This document shows, in pieces, positions 48,288 to 57,900 of a stretch of DNA of 64,000 bases. The stretch spans positions 111,433 through 175,432 of the forward strand of contig JAIQFN010000003.1 in assembly GCA_020073265.1 (NCBI GenBank), in the 5' to 3' direction. The position numbers and the translations under genes are program-made. How positions within the stretch are numbered: position 1 is the first letter of the stretch; each line of letters begins with the position of its first letter. Source of the stretch: Terriglobia bacterium (GTDB taxonomy: Bacteria; Acidobacteriota; Terriglobia; Bryobacterales; Bryobacteraceae). The notes beneath the pieces are model-generated. The model searched no databases and was not told the origin of the DNA. It saw nothing but the letters and a program-made list of their open reading frames with translations.

Positions 48288-49010
48288 ATGGCGCGCCGCC
48301 GTTTCTTCATCGATTCCGTGCACAGCGGGCAGGCTCGGATCTCGGGCGACGAAGCGCATCATCTCACCCGCGTCTTGCGCGTCGAGCCGGGGCAGAGATT
48401 CGAGATCTCGGACAACCGCAACGTGTACCTGGCCGAGGTGTCGAGCGCGCGAAAGGATCTGGTCTCGTTTGCGATCCTGGAGCAGATGGATGCGATCGCG
48501 CCAGTTGTTCGAGTCACTCTGCTGGCGTCGCTCATCAAGTTCGAGCGCTTCGAATGGATGCTGGAGAAAGCCACCGAGCTGGGCGTCGAGCGGGTGATTC
48601 CGGTGGAAGCCGAACGCAGCGAAAAAGGATTGGAGCAAGCCGCGGCGAAACGCCTGGCGCGATGGAACCGGATCGCGCGGGAGGCGAGCGAGCAGTCCCG
48701 GCGCGCCCGGCTGCCCGAGCTTGCAGCTCCGATCTCGCTGGCGACTGCGATTCAAAGTGGCGCGGATTGCCGCTATGTGCTGGAAGAAGAAGCTGCCCCG
48801 CCCATCCTCTCCCGGCTGCCCGGCGCGCGACATCCCGGAAATCGAGTGGCGTTGCTGTGCGGACCCGAAGGCGGCTGGACCGATCGCGAACGCTCGGCCA
48901 TCTCCGCCGCCGGTTGGACCGCCGTCTCGCTGGGCCAGGCCATCCTTCGAGCCGAGACCGCGGCGCTGGCCGCGCTGGCCATCTTGAACGCCGCCTGGGC
49001 CGCCGCCTGA
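48288..49010 (+). CDS. rsmE: 16S rRNA (uracil1498-N3)-methyltransferase
   Basis: A 240-aa SPOUT-family methyltransferase with an N-terminal PUA-like domain (ISGDEAHHLTRVLRVEPGQ) and the trefoil-knot SAM site LLCGPEGGWTDRE followed by SLGQAILRAETAALA. It methylates U1498 in the 30S subunit. It is divergent from the permease and is followed by the ArsR-SRPBCC operon. Confidence 0.95.
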   Translation: MARRRFFIDSVHSGQARISGDEAHHLTRVLRVEPGQRFEISDNRNVYLAEVSSARKDLVSFAILEQMDAIAPVVRVTLLASLIKFERFEWMLEKATELGVERVIPVEAERSEKGLEQAAAKRLARWNRIAREASEQSRRARLPELAAPISLATAIQSGADCRYVLEEEAAPPILSRLPGARHPGNRVALLCGPEGGWTDRERSAISAAGWTAVSLGQAILRAETAALAALAILNAAWAAA

Positions 49011-49038
49011 AGCGTGAACCCGTCGCGCAAATTTCTTA

Positions 49039-49068
49039 TTGACACGATCCGGGCGTTTCCACTATATT
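49039..49068 (+). promoter_or_regulatory. Strong sigma70-type promoter of the arsR-type gene
   Basis: TTGACA (49039-49044), an 18-base spacer and TATATT (49063-49068). The GTG start codon is at 49076, about 8 bases past the -10 box, so the transcript would begin at or just before the start codon and be leaderless or nearly so. No ribosome site is visible. Confidence 0.7.
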
Positions 49069-49083
49069 CAACCCTGTGGTTGA
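49068..49083. promoter_or_regulatory. Inverted repeat over the start codon, candidate ArsR-type operator
   Basis: TCAACC-CTGT-GGTTGA is a perfect 6-4-6 inverted repeat spanning the end of the -10 box and the GTG start. An ArsR-family dimer binding here would block its own promoter, as is usual for the family. Confidence 0.6.
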
Positions 49084-49411
49084 CTTTAAATCCCCCTCGC
49101 TGGACCGCGTTTTCGCCGCCGTCGCCGACCCGACCCGCCGGGCCATCCTGGATGCCCTGGGCCGCAAGCCGGCCACGGTAACCGAAGTCGCCAAGCGCTT
49201 CCCGGTTTCCTTGAATGCCGTTTCCAAACACCTGATGACCCTGGAGCGAGCCGGCTTGATTACGCGCGAGATTCGCGGCCGCCAGCACCTGTGCCGCGTC
49301 CGCACCGAGCCGTTGGGGGAAGCCGTGACCTGGATGCAGCGCAGCTACCAGTTCTGGCAGGCCCGGCTGGACGCATTAGAAGAGCACCTGAAAACAAAAA
49401 AGAGGACCTGA
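49076..49411 (+). CDS. ArsR-family transcriptional regulator
   Basis: A 111-aa winged helix-turn-helix protein with the ArsR core VADPTRRAILDALGRKPATV and recognition helix VSLNAVSKHLMTLERAGL. No metal-binding Cys pair is present, so it is of the subfamily paired with SRPBCC proteins. The SRPBCC gene follows 2 bases after the stop. It probably represses its own operon through the inverted repeat at 49068. Confidence 0.9.
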   Translation: MVDFKSPSLDRVFAAVADPTRRAILDALGRKPATVTEVAKRFPVSLNAVSKHLMTLERAGLITREIRGRQHLCRVRTEPLGEAVTWMQRSYQFWQARLDALEEHLKTKKRT

Positions 49412-49413
49412 CC

Positions 49414-50318
49414 ATGGAAGCTTCCATGCAACCGGACCACACGGTTGTGATTCGCAGACGAATTCCCGCTCCCCGCGCCGAGGTGTTCGCGGCCTGGACG
49501 GATCCTGAAAGCATTCGCCACTGGATGTGCCCGGGCGACGCGACCAGCGCCGAGGCCCACCTGGACGTGCGCGTCGGCGGCAAGTTCCGCGTCGTCATGA
49601 AGAGCCCCAGCCGAGACTACGTTCACACGGGCGAATACCTCACGGTCGATCCTCCGTCCAAGCTCGCGTTTAGCTGGAGTACGGACGAGTCCAGCCCCCG
49701 GCCACCCTGGTGACGGTCGAGCTAGCGGACGCAGGCGAGAGCTGCGAGCTGACGCTAACCCATCAGCGCCTTCCGCTCGACCTGGCGCCGCGCTACTCCG
49801 GCGGCTGGGATCAGATCGCGCAGAAACTGGCGGAGTTTTCCGAACAACGCTCGGGCCGCGCCGAAGACTTCCGGATGCAACTGGAATTCGCCGCGCCGGT
49901 CTCGAAGCTATACGAACAGTTCGCCACCCAGCAAGGCGTCCGGAACTGGTGGACCATCTTCTGCAAGATGCAGGAGCGCGTCGGTGGCCAGGCGTCCTTC
50001 CGGTTTCCCAGCTCCGGCTTTCATGCCGTGGTGAAGATCCTGAAACTGGACCCATCCAACTGCGTGGAATGGGAGGTGACCGATTCGAAGCACCCCGAGA
50101 GCAGCGGCTTCGTGGATTTGAATGACTGGATCGGCACGCGCATCCGCTTCGACCTGTCGGAAATCCCGGGCGGACGCTCGCGCCTGCGCTTCACGCACGC
50201 AGGACTCAGGCTCAAGGAGTGCCTGGGCGTCTGCACCAGCGCGTGGTCGTTTTTCCTGAACGACAGCCTGCGCGGCTTGCTGGAAACGGGAAGCGGAAAG
50301 CCGCACACCAAGGGGTAG
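49414..50318 (+). pseudogene. Two-domain SRPBCC protein with a frameshift
   Basis: Frame 1 runs from the ATG 49414 to a TGA at 49713 and gives the first two thirds of an AHSA1-type SRPBCC domain (PAPRAEVFAAWTDPESIRHW). A second frame picks up from about 49700 and supplies the end of that domain (VTVELADAGESCELTLTHQR), then a complete second SRPBCC domain to 50318. Adding one C to the C5 run at 49695-49699 restores a single product of about 300 aa. The break could be natural, a sequencing error or recoding; a GTG at 49710 overlapping the TGA could restart translation. Confidence 0.75.
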
Positions 50319-50349
50319 TCGGCCAATCGATCGCGCCGTCCGCTACCAA

Positions 50350-50550
50350 CTATGCCGGACGGCTCTTGGTTCCGCTGACGATAAGAACCTCCGCCGGGAA
50401 ACTCATCCCGCGCTCCGTGGAGTAACCACGAAAAGCTTCGATCGACTCACTCTTTACTTCAGTCAACTGCTCCTTGGAAAGCATGGCGACCTTTTCACGA
50501 AGCTTCTCAGACATCTCGCATCGCAGTGTCCAAGAGTCTTCCACTGACAC
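50350..50550 (-). pseudogene. 3' fragment of a SAM-dependent methyltransferase gene
   Basis: Sixty-six codons whose product resembles the C-terminal 60 residues of class I methyltransferases (LSKEQLTEVKSESIEAFRGY, then a GMSFPAEVLIVSGTK ending). No SAM-binding motif is present, and the sequence upstream to the NRPS stop is unrelated, so this is a truncated remnant. It fills the 322-bp gap after the SRPBCC gene. Confidence 0.6.
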
Positions 50551-50640
50551 CGGCGCTTGTAAAGTGAATCATCAGCCTGCCTCCCGTCGGGCACCTGCGC
50601 CGAGTTGGGCTGGCACAGCAGCTAGGTCGACCATCCGGGA

Positions 50641-53268
50641 CTAGAGCGCCCTACGGTCCGCAAACGGTTCTAAACCGTCATTGGCGGCCTGCGCGCGTTC
50701 TAGACACGCCGCAATCTCTCGGGCTAGATGGTCTACGTTAGGACGCAACAGCATCGTGTTGTGGTCGCCTGGAATGCTCCTTATTTCAACTTGCCCGCCG
50801 CTCAGGTGCTGCCAGCCGAATCTCGCCCCAGCGGGTCCTCCCAGAAGCTGGTCCCGGGCTTCCATCAGCGTGATGCGGCCGCGATAAGCCCCCGGCATGT
50901 ATGCGGCCTCGGCAGCGCTTAACAATCCGGCCAGCGTCGGCTCTGAATGAGTGTCCGTTGAACCGGCGAACGGCTTGGCTTTTCGGAACTTCCTTCGTAC
51001 ATATGCCCGGCCCAGCGGAACCAGACTGGGCATCTGCCGCAGGACTGATCGGAGATCTCCTCTCGCAACCCGCTGCCCGAGCGAAGCAAGCTGGGAGCCG
51101 ACGCGCATCCAGAGGGGACAGCGATCGCGGATCCGGCGGGGCAAGTAACTATCCATCAGAATGAGCGCCGCTACTTGCTGTCCTTGCGCCCGCAGCTGGA
51201 GGGCGGCTTCGTAGGCAAATAGCCCGTGCATCGAGTAGCCGCCCAAATAATACGGGCCAACCGGTTGAAATTCGCGCAGCCTCGGTAGCATCTGTCGAAC
51301 CACTTCTTCCAGCGGCGTCCGGCGGTCCAACCAGGAGAGGTCACGCTGATCCAGAGCGATGCCAAAAACCGGCTGGTCCGCTCCGAGCTGCCGGCTTAGA
51401 GGCTTCAATGCGGGACCTGCGCCAAAACAGAACAAGCGCGCGCGCGACCCAAAGGGCTGGATCGGCACAATGTGTCGAGGATAAATAGATGATCGCTGCT
51501 CTTCGATTGCGAGGGCGAGCTGAGCCACCGTCGGAGACTCCAGCAGCGAATGCATTGGAATCGCCACCCCGAACCGCTCCTCGATCATCGTGATCAATCG
51601 AGCGGCCTGCAATGAATCACCGCCGAGGTCGAAGAAATCGTCATCCCGATCTACCGCTCCGCCCTTGAGTAACACTTCCCAGATATCAGCAAGACGCCTT
51701 TCTGCCCCCTCGCGCGGCGTACTATCCGATGTCCTCCGTCCGCTCTGAATGTCAAATGGACTGGGCAGCTCACGGCGATTAACCTTGTTGTTCGGCAGAC
51801 GTGGGAAATTCGTCAGGAACATGAAGCGCGATGGCACCAGGTGAGGCGGCACACTCGCTTCCAAAAAATGCCGGAGATCCGCAGCGGTCAACACGCCCTG
51901 CTGTCGCAGGATCACCCATGCCACCAAGCGCTTCTCACCTGCGCTGTCCTCTCGAGCGCCTGCCAGGACCTCCTTGATGCCAGGATGGCTTTTCAATGCC
52001 GCTTCGACTTCGGCTGGTTCTACCAAGCAGCCCCGGATCTTCACCTGTTGGTCGATTCGCCCCAAATACTCTAAATTGCCATCCTCTAAACGCCGGCAAA
52101 GATCTCCGGTCTTGAACAGTCTCGTTCCAGCAGGGCCGAACGGATTCTCCACAAAACGCTCGAGGGTCAACTCAGGCCGGTTCAGATACCCGCGCGCCAT
52201 GCCGGGTCCGCCCATATAGAGTTCGCCGGGAGTGCCATTCAGCACCGGCTGACCACGGGCATCAAGGACATACGCCTCGGTGGCCGCGATCGGACGCCCG
52301 ATTGGAACCGTTTTCCCTTTGATATCGGCGATCTCAAACCAGGTGGCATGATGACAGAGTTCCGATGAACCGTAGAAGTTGATCAGGCGGGTATTGGGAA
52401 GAACCTCGCGGAAGCGCGTGGCCAGCGACGCCGGCAACACCTCGCCGGAAACGAAGCAGTACTTGAGAGGAAATGCGCTCTGGTTCAAAGAGACGATGCA
52501 ATCCAGCCAGGATGTAAGGACTGACGGCACGACGATAATTCGCGTAATCATGTTGCGGCCGATCGCGCGCATCAACTCCGACAGTGAGCCTCGCGCGGTC
52601 TGCTCGGGAACTATGCGCAGCTCGACACCTTGGAGAAGCGGACCGAATATTTCGTAGATGGCATCCACAAAGCTGAGAGCGACGATCTGGCAGGCGATCT
52701 CGCCTGGCTGGTATGGGAACTGGTTAGACATCCATTCCAGACGATTCAGCAGTCCCAACTGCGGGCACAGGACCCCCTTTGGTTTTCCGGTCGATCCAGA
52801 CGTATAGGCGACGTACGCCAGGCCGTCCGGCGAAGGAGGGATCGCCGGAGTGTACCGAACCTCGCTCTCGACCTCCGGCTCCTCCAGCAGTACCGTTTGC
52901 GGTAAATCGCTCTGCACTTTGCCCATCAATCGGCGATTGGTTATGAGCACCCTGGCGCTCGAATCTTGAATCATGAAGTCCAGGCGCGCACGCGGATATC
53001 GCGGGTCAAGCGGTAGAAAGGCGGCGCCCGATTTGAGCACGGCGAGCAAGGCGATGAGGTATCCGGGCGTGCGCTCAAGACCAATGGCGGTTATGCTCCC
53101 CGGCCCGGCGTCCAAAGCAGCCAATCTCCGCGCTAGCCGGTTCGACTGCTCGTTCAATTCACCGTACGTAAGCCGGTCAGACTCACCCATCACACTTACG
53201 GCCACTCGATCAGGAGTCCGGCCGGCCTGGGCTTCGAATTGCTCAACCAGGGAACGGGGCACTTGCAT
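50641..53268 (-). CDS. NRPS-like synthetase, A-T-TE tridomain
   Basis: An 875-aa single-module protein with no condensation domain. The adenylation domain (about 1-510) shows YVAYTSGSTGKPKGV (A3), NFYGSSELC (A5), YLGRIDQQVKIRG (A8) and NKVNRRELP (A10). A carrier domain follows with the Ser of DLGGDSLQAARL (about 553). The C-terminal thioesterase has its Ser in GGYSMHGLFA. In the A4 region the sequence reads ALSFVDAIYEIFGPL, where the usual FD motif is shifted by one. A-T-TE enzymes can dimerise aryl-keto acids, as known for ralfuranone and atromentin synthetases; the product here is unknown. GC content is lower than that of neighbours. Confidence 0.9.
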   Translation of the reverse strand: MQVPRSLVEQFEAQAGRTPDRVAVSVMGESDRLTYGELNEQSNRLARRLAALDAGPGSITAIGLERTPGYLIALLAVLKSGAAFLPLDPRYPRARLDFMIQDSSARVLITNRRLMGKVQSDLPQTVLLEEPEVESEVRYTPAIPPSPDGLAYVAYTSGSTGKPKGVLCPQLGLLNRLEWMSNQFPYQPGEIACQIVALSFVDAIYEIFGPLLQGVELRIVPEQTARGSLSELMRAIGRNMITRIIVVPSVLTSWLDCIVSLNQSAFPLKYCFVSGEVLPASLATRFREVLPNTRLINFYGSSELCHHATWFEIADIKGKTVPIGRPIAATEAYVLDARGQPVLNGTPGELYMGGPGMARGYLNRPELTLERFVENPFGPAGTRLFKTGDLCRRLEDGNLEYLGRIDQQVKIRGCLVEPAEVEAALKSHPGIKEVLAGAREDSAGEKRLVAWVILRQQGVLTAADLRHFLEASVPPHLVPSRFMFLTNFPRLPNNKVNRRELPSPFDIQSGRRTSDSTPREGAERRLADIWEVLLKGGAVDRDDDFFDLGGDSLQAARLITMIEERFGVAIPMHSLLESPTVAQLALAIEEQRSSIYPRHIVPIQPFGSRARLFCFGAGPALKPLSRQLGADQPVFGIALDQRDLSWLDRRTPLEEVVRQMLPRLREFQPVGPYYLGGYSMHGLFAYEAALQLRAQGQQVAALILMDSYLPRRIRDRCPLWMRVGSQLASLGQRVARGDLRSVLRQMPSLVPLGRAYVRRKFRKAKPFAGSTDTHSEPTLAGLLSAAEAAYMPGAYRGRITLMEARDQLLGGPAGARFGWQHLSGGQVEIRSIPGDHNTMLLRPNVDHLAREIAACLERAQAANDGLEPFADRRAL

Positions 53269-53408
53269 TCGGCAGATCCATTCGTCTGATTCGAAGATGA
53301 CGGTTCACACAGAGATACAAGACGAATCTATCGCAACTCACGCGACGACGGGAGGCAGCGGTTGTGTGCAGGCCAAGTGTCGCTTGAGACGCGCGATCGG
53401 CGTTTCCG

Positions 53409-53615
53409 GACTCGCGTGCTACAGCGTCGCAAGTCGGAGGCCTGCTGGGGTCGGTGGCGTATGGGTATATCGTGGATCGCTCCGGTAGCTTCGATGCGCC
53501 GTTTATTCCAATGGCGGCGCTATTATTCCTGGGCGCTGTGCTGTGGCTGAAGATCGACGCGTCGAAAGAGGTGAGCGCGGAGGTTCAGGCTGAACCGGTG
53601 GGTGCAGGCGCATAA
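53409..53615 (+). pseudogene. 3' fragment of an MFS transporter gene
   Basis: About 68 codons ending at TAA 53613-53615 encode a typical last-two-helices end of an MFS (anion:cation symporter type) transporter: ATASQVGGLLGSVAYGYIVD, then a hydrophobic helix (PFIPMAALLFLGAVLWLKI) and a basic/acidic tail. No start or earlier helices exist upstream. It occupies most of the 390-bp gap between the NRPS-like and propeller genes; the rest of that gap shows nothing. Confidence 0.65.
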
Positions 53616-53658
53616 GCGGGCGCGTCGGAACCCCGCGTCTGTGTGCATTGACGGCTCG

Positions 53659-54810
53659 TCACTGCTTGGGCGCAACCATTTCCGTGATGCGAGGGATGGC
53701 GGTGTCGCCGACATAGAGGTCGCCCTGCGAATCCATGGCCATGTAGGCAGATTCGCTGAACTGGCCTTCGCCTCGGCCGGGCCCGTTGCCGATCGCGCCG
53801 AGCACGTTGCCGTCCCAGTCAATCTTGAATACCTGACCGTCCTGACCGGTCGCCATCCAGAGTTGGTTGTGCGGGTCGACATACAGAGTGCAGACCAGGT
53901 TCCTGGTTTGGATGGTCCGGATGAATTTGCCGTTGGGGTCGTAGACCACAATGCGATATTCTTCGCGGTCGCCGATGTAGACGTTGCCGTTGTTGGGATT
54001 GATCGCGATTGCATGGGCCATGCTGAAATGTCCGGGCCCGGGGCTGTTGCCAAACCATTGCTGGATGAACTTGCCGTTCTTGTCGAGATGCAAAATGCGG
54101 GCGGCGCCGCTGCTATTGGTCGGAGATTTGTCGGTGTCGTTGGGGCTTTCGTTCCCGTGACCCATGGCAATGTAGACGTCGCCGTTCTTACCGAAGGCCA
54201 CCTGCAGCGGCTGCCAGAGAAGCCTTTGGCCCTTGGCTTCATCCCAATCTCCGCGCTGGCCCTTCACGCCAAGCGTCATGAGCAGCTTGCCTTCCGGACT
54301 CAGTTTCATCACGGTGTCGCCGTGCTCGTCGCAAATCCAGACGTTGTCTTCGGCATCGATCGCCATGCCGTGCGCCTTATTCTGGTGGCCAATCACGTCC
54401 TCGGCGATGGTGCGGACCAGCTTGTGATTCTGATCGAATTCAAACAGCTGGGGTTTGCCCGCGGGGTTGCGCTGGAAGGCGAAGAGGTGCTGGTGCGAAT
54501 TGATGGCGACCGCTACCACGCCGCCGGTCGATCCGTCGGGCATGCTGAACGGATAAGCGATGGTGAAGCCCAGATCGGGAGTGTGCTGTTCATGGACCAT
54601 CAGGTTGCGGCCTTTGCTCCAGCCGCAAATCGGCGAGTGGGAGCAAGGTTCAGCGCCTGCGTAGGCGGTTCCGGCACCGGCACCGTTTCGCGGGGCCAGC
54701 GTGGCGGTTGGCGGGCCGCCGGATGATCCGGCAGTTTGCGAGAAAGCCGGCATCACAGCCAGACTGATGCTGAGTGCGGCAGCGGCTCGACAGAAAGTTC
54801 GGGCGCTCAT
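53659..54810 (-). CDS. Secreted NHL-type beta-propeller protein
   Basis: A 383-aa exported protein (signal peptide MSARTFCRAAAALSISLAVM) with six-bladed NHL-like repeats, seen as recurring GMAIDAEDNVWICDEHGDTV, VAFGKNGDVYIAMGHGN, IAINPNNGNVYIGDREEYRI and YMAMDSQGDLYVGDTAI. It resembles peptidylglycine alpha-amidating lyase-type propellers, but no catalytic set was verified. It may bind ligands or act as a lyase in the periplasm. Confidence 0.8.
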   Translation of the reverse strand: MSARTFCRAAAALSISLAVMPAFSQTAGSSGGPPTATLAPRNGAGAGTAYAGAEPCSHSPICGWSKGRNLMVHEQHTPDLGFTIAYPFSMPDGSTGGVVAVAINSHQHLFAFQRNPAGKPQLFEFDQNHKLVRTIAEDVIGHQNKAHGMAIDAEDNVWICDEHGDTVMKLSPEGKLLMTLGVKGQRGDWDEAKGQRLLWQPLQVAFGKNGDVYIAMGHGNESPNDTDKSPTNSSGAARILHLDKNGKFIQQWFGNSPGPGHFSMAHAIAINPNNGNVYIGDREEYRIVVYDPNGKFIRTIQTRNLVCTLYVDPHNQLWMATGQDGQVFKIDWDGNVLGAIGNGPGRGEGQFSESAYMAMDSQGDLYVGDTAIPRITEMVAPKQ

Positions 54811-54964
54811 TTCTACCTCCCTGCGCAGTCATCATACACCCGGAGTACCGCGCCAGACGCGGCTCGGCGTTGGCGGAAGGCGAGCGAGTGATGTGCGCCG
54901 TTCGGACCGTCTTGCTGTCGTAGATGAGAAGGCCCGCGCGCCACTGGGTAGCGTAGACTTCCCT

Positions 54965-57900
54965 CTACATTGGCCAGATGACGAACGCCGCTGGCGCACT
55001 TTGGTTGTTGTACTCGGTGGCAACCCAGCCGGGCGACCGCACAGCACTAGACACGCGGAACTCGTCCTCGGCGCCATTCAGCGGCGCCCAGAAGCTGTCG
55101 AGCGACACCGCGAATCGTAGAGCCTGCCCGTTGAACGACCAGCTACGGCTCGGGGTCCCCGATGCTACCGCCGATCCGTCGACGTAGAGTGTCGCGGTGC
55201 TTGCGGCGTTGAATGTCAGAGCCAGGTAATGCCAGTTCCCATCGTTGAGCGCCGCTGAGCCCCCGGTGATATCGAGAGCAGCAGGGGCAGCGGAGCCGTA
55301 CAGTTGCAAGCGCGCGTGCCCGGTGCCGGCTTCAAGAAACAGGGTAATCCCGGAAAGCGATCCCGCCGCATTCGCCCGGGACCATAGCACGGGGTATACG
55401 CCCGAGACGCTTTGGCTGGTCTTGAACCATCCCGACCAGGTGCCGGTCGTGGAATCCAGAGCCGGCGAACTCGCCACCGATAGGTATGACGAACCCGATC
55501 CGGAAAAGCTGGCCCCGCCGCCGGTCTTCCCTCCCGTTGCGGCGGCGCCGTTGTTGGCCGTGGACAGCGCGTTCGAAGTTGAATCCGCGACCGAAAGGTT
55601 GGCGCCGTCCGGCACATGCCACACGCCCGCGTAGCTGCTGTCCCAAACCCCGGTCTTGTTCTGTTGATCGGCCGCGGAGGTGTTGCCGTAGTACACGTAA
55701 AAGACGGTATCGGTTGTTGGGGAGAGGGACGGCGCCTGCACCCAGGCGATCAGCTTCCCGGTTACGGCCGAATAGGTTTCAAGCTCATGATTCAGCTTGG
55801 TGACCCCATCGGAAGCAGTGAACAGAATGTCTGTCCCATCGTTCTTTCCGACGTTCCCTCCGTTGCCTAGCGACTTCAGGCTCGCATCCGTCACCGAAAT
55901 CAACACCGGGAAGTTCGTGAGATTCGAGGATCCCGATATCTTGGTGTGGTCTACCGTGAAGGCTTTTCGATTTGTCCAGGACGTGTTGTACCAAGGAACC
56001 GGGCTGAGCGTGATAGTCGCCGTCGCCGATTTCGTGGTGTCGGCCACACTGGTGGCCGTTACGATCACCGTCTGCTGTGCGCCGATGGTGGCCGGCGCCG
56101 CGTATAGCCCCGCGGCTGAAATGGTTCCCGTGTTCGGGTTCAGCGCCCAAGTTACCGCCGTATTGCTTGTGTTGCTCACTGTGGCGGTGAACTGCTGCGT
56201 CTGGCCGGCGGAGAGCGTCGCCGTCGAGGGCGTTACCGTGATAGGTGAGTTTTCTGCATTACCCAGGTTGAAGAATGCCGAGGGAGAACTCTCATTGTTG
56301 TATTCAGTCAGAATCCAATTGGCCGATCGGACGACACTAGACACGCGGAACTCATCTTCGGCGCCATTCAGCGGCGTCCAAAAGCTGTCCAGCGCCACCG
56401 CGAATCGTAGAGCCTGCCCGTTGAACGACCAACTCTGGCTCGGAGTCCCCGATGCAACCGCCGATCCGTCGACGTAGAGTGTGGCTGTACTCGAGGCATT
56501 GAATGTCAGGACCAGGTAATGCCAGTTCCCATCGTTGAGCGCCGCCGAACCGCCAGTGATATCCAGAGCTGCCGGAGCTCCGGTGCCGTATACCTGCACG
56601 CGGGCATGTCCGGTGCTGGCCTCAAGAAACAGGGTGATTCCGGAATGCGAACTCGTCCCGTTCGCCCGAGCCCAAAGCAAAGGATATACACCCGAAACGC
56701 TTTGACTGGTCCTAAACCATCCCGCCCAGGTGCCGGTCGTGGAATCCAAAGCCGGCGAGCTCGCCACCGACAAGTACGACGAACTCAATCCCGAGAAACT
56801 GGCCGCGCCGTCGATCTTCCCTGCCGCGGCGGCGGCGGCGCTGTTGGCCGCAGACAGCGCGTTGGATGTAGAATCGGCCACCGCGAGCGCAGTGCCGTCC
56901 CCGAGGTGCCACACTCCCTTGTAGCTGCTGTCCCAAACTCCAGTCTTGTTCTGTTGATCTCCCGCTCCGGCGTTGCCGTAGTACATGTAGAGCGCCGTGT
57001 TGGTGACCGGAGACAGCGACGGCACTTGCACCCAGGCGATGAGTTGCCCGGTAGCGGCGTTATACAACTCCAGCTCGTGATTGAGCTTGGTCACTCCGTC
57101 CGATGCTGTGAACAGAATGTCTGTCCCGTCGGTCTTGCCTACGCCGCCGCCGGTCGCCGCCGACTTCAGGCTCGCGTCCGTCACCGAAATCAGCACCGGG
57201 AAATTTGTCAGGTCCGAGGAACCAGATACGTTGGAATGGCCGATTGTAACTGCCCGACGGTTTGCCCAAGAGGTGTTGTACCAAGCACCCGGCGGGCTGA
57301 GAGTGATGGTCGCTGTCGCCGACTTCGTCGTGTCAGCCACGCTGGTCGCCGTGACGGTTACCGTCTGCTGCGTGCTGATCGTAGCGGGCGCCGTGTACAG
57401 CCCCGCGGCAGAAATGGTTCCCGGATTCGGGCTCAGCGTCCAGGTGACCGCCGTATTGCTGGTGTTGCTCACCGTGGCGGTGAACTGCTGCGTCTGGCCG
57501 CCGTACAGCGTGGCCGCCGACGGGGTCACCGAGACCGTGACCGGCGCACCCTGCACCGATCCGAAGTTAAGGAACGTCGCCGGCAAGCTCTGATTGTTGT
57601 ACTCGGTTGCAACCCAGTCGGCCGTCCGCACAACATTGGACACGCGGAACTCGTCCTCTGAGCCATTCAGCGGCGTCCAGAAGCTGTCGAGCGCCGCCGC
57701 GAATCTCAAAGCCTGCCCGTTGAACGACCAGCCCTGGCTCGGGGTCCCCGCTGCCACCGCCGATCCGTCGACGTAGAGTGTCGCGGTGCTCGACGCATTG
57801 AACGTCAAGACCAGGTAGTGCCAGTTTCCGTCGTTGAGCGCCGTCGAACCCCCCGAGATGTCCAGCGCAACCGGAGCCGTCGAGCCGTACAGTTGCATGC

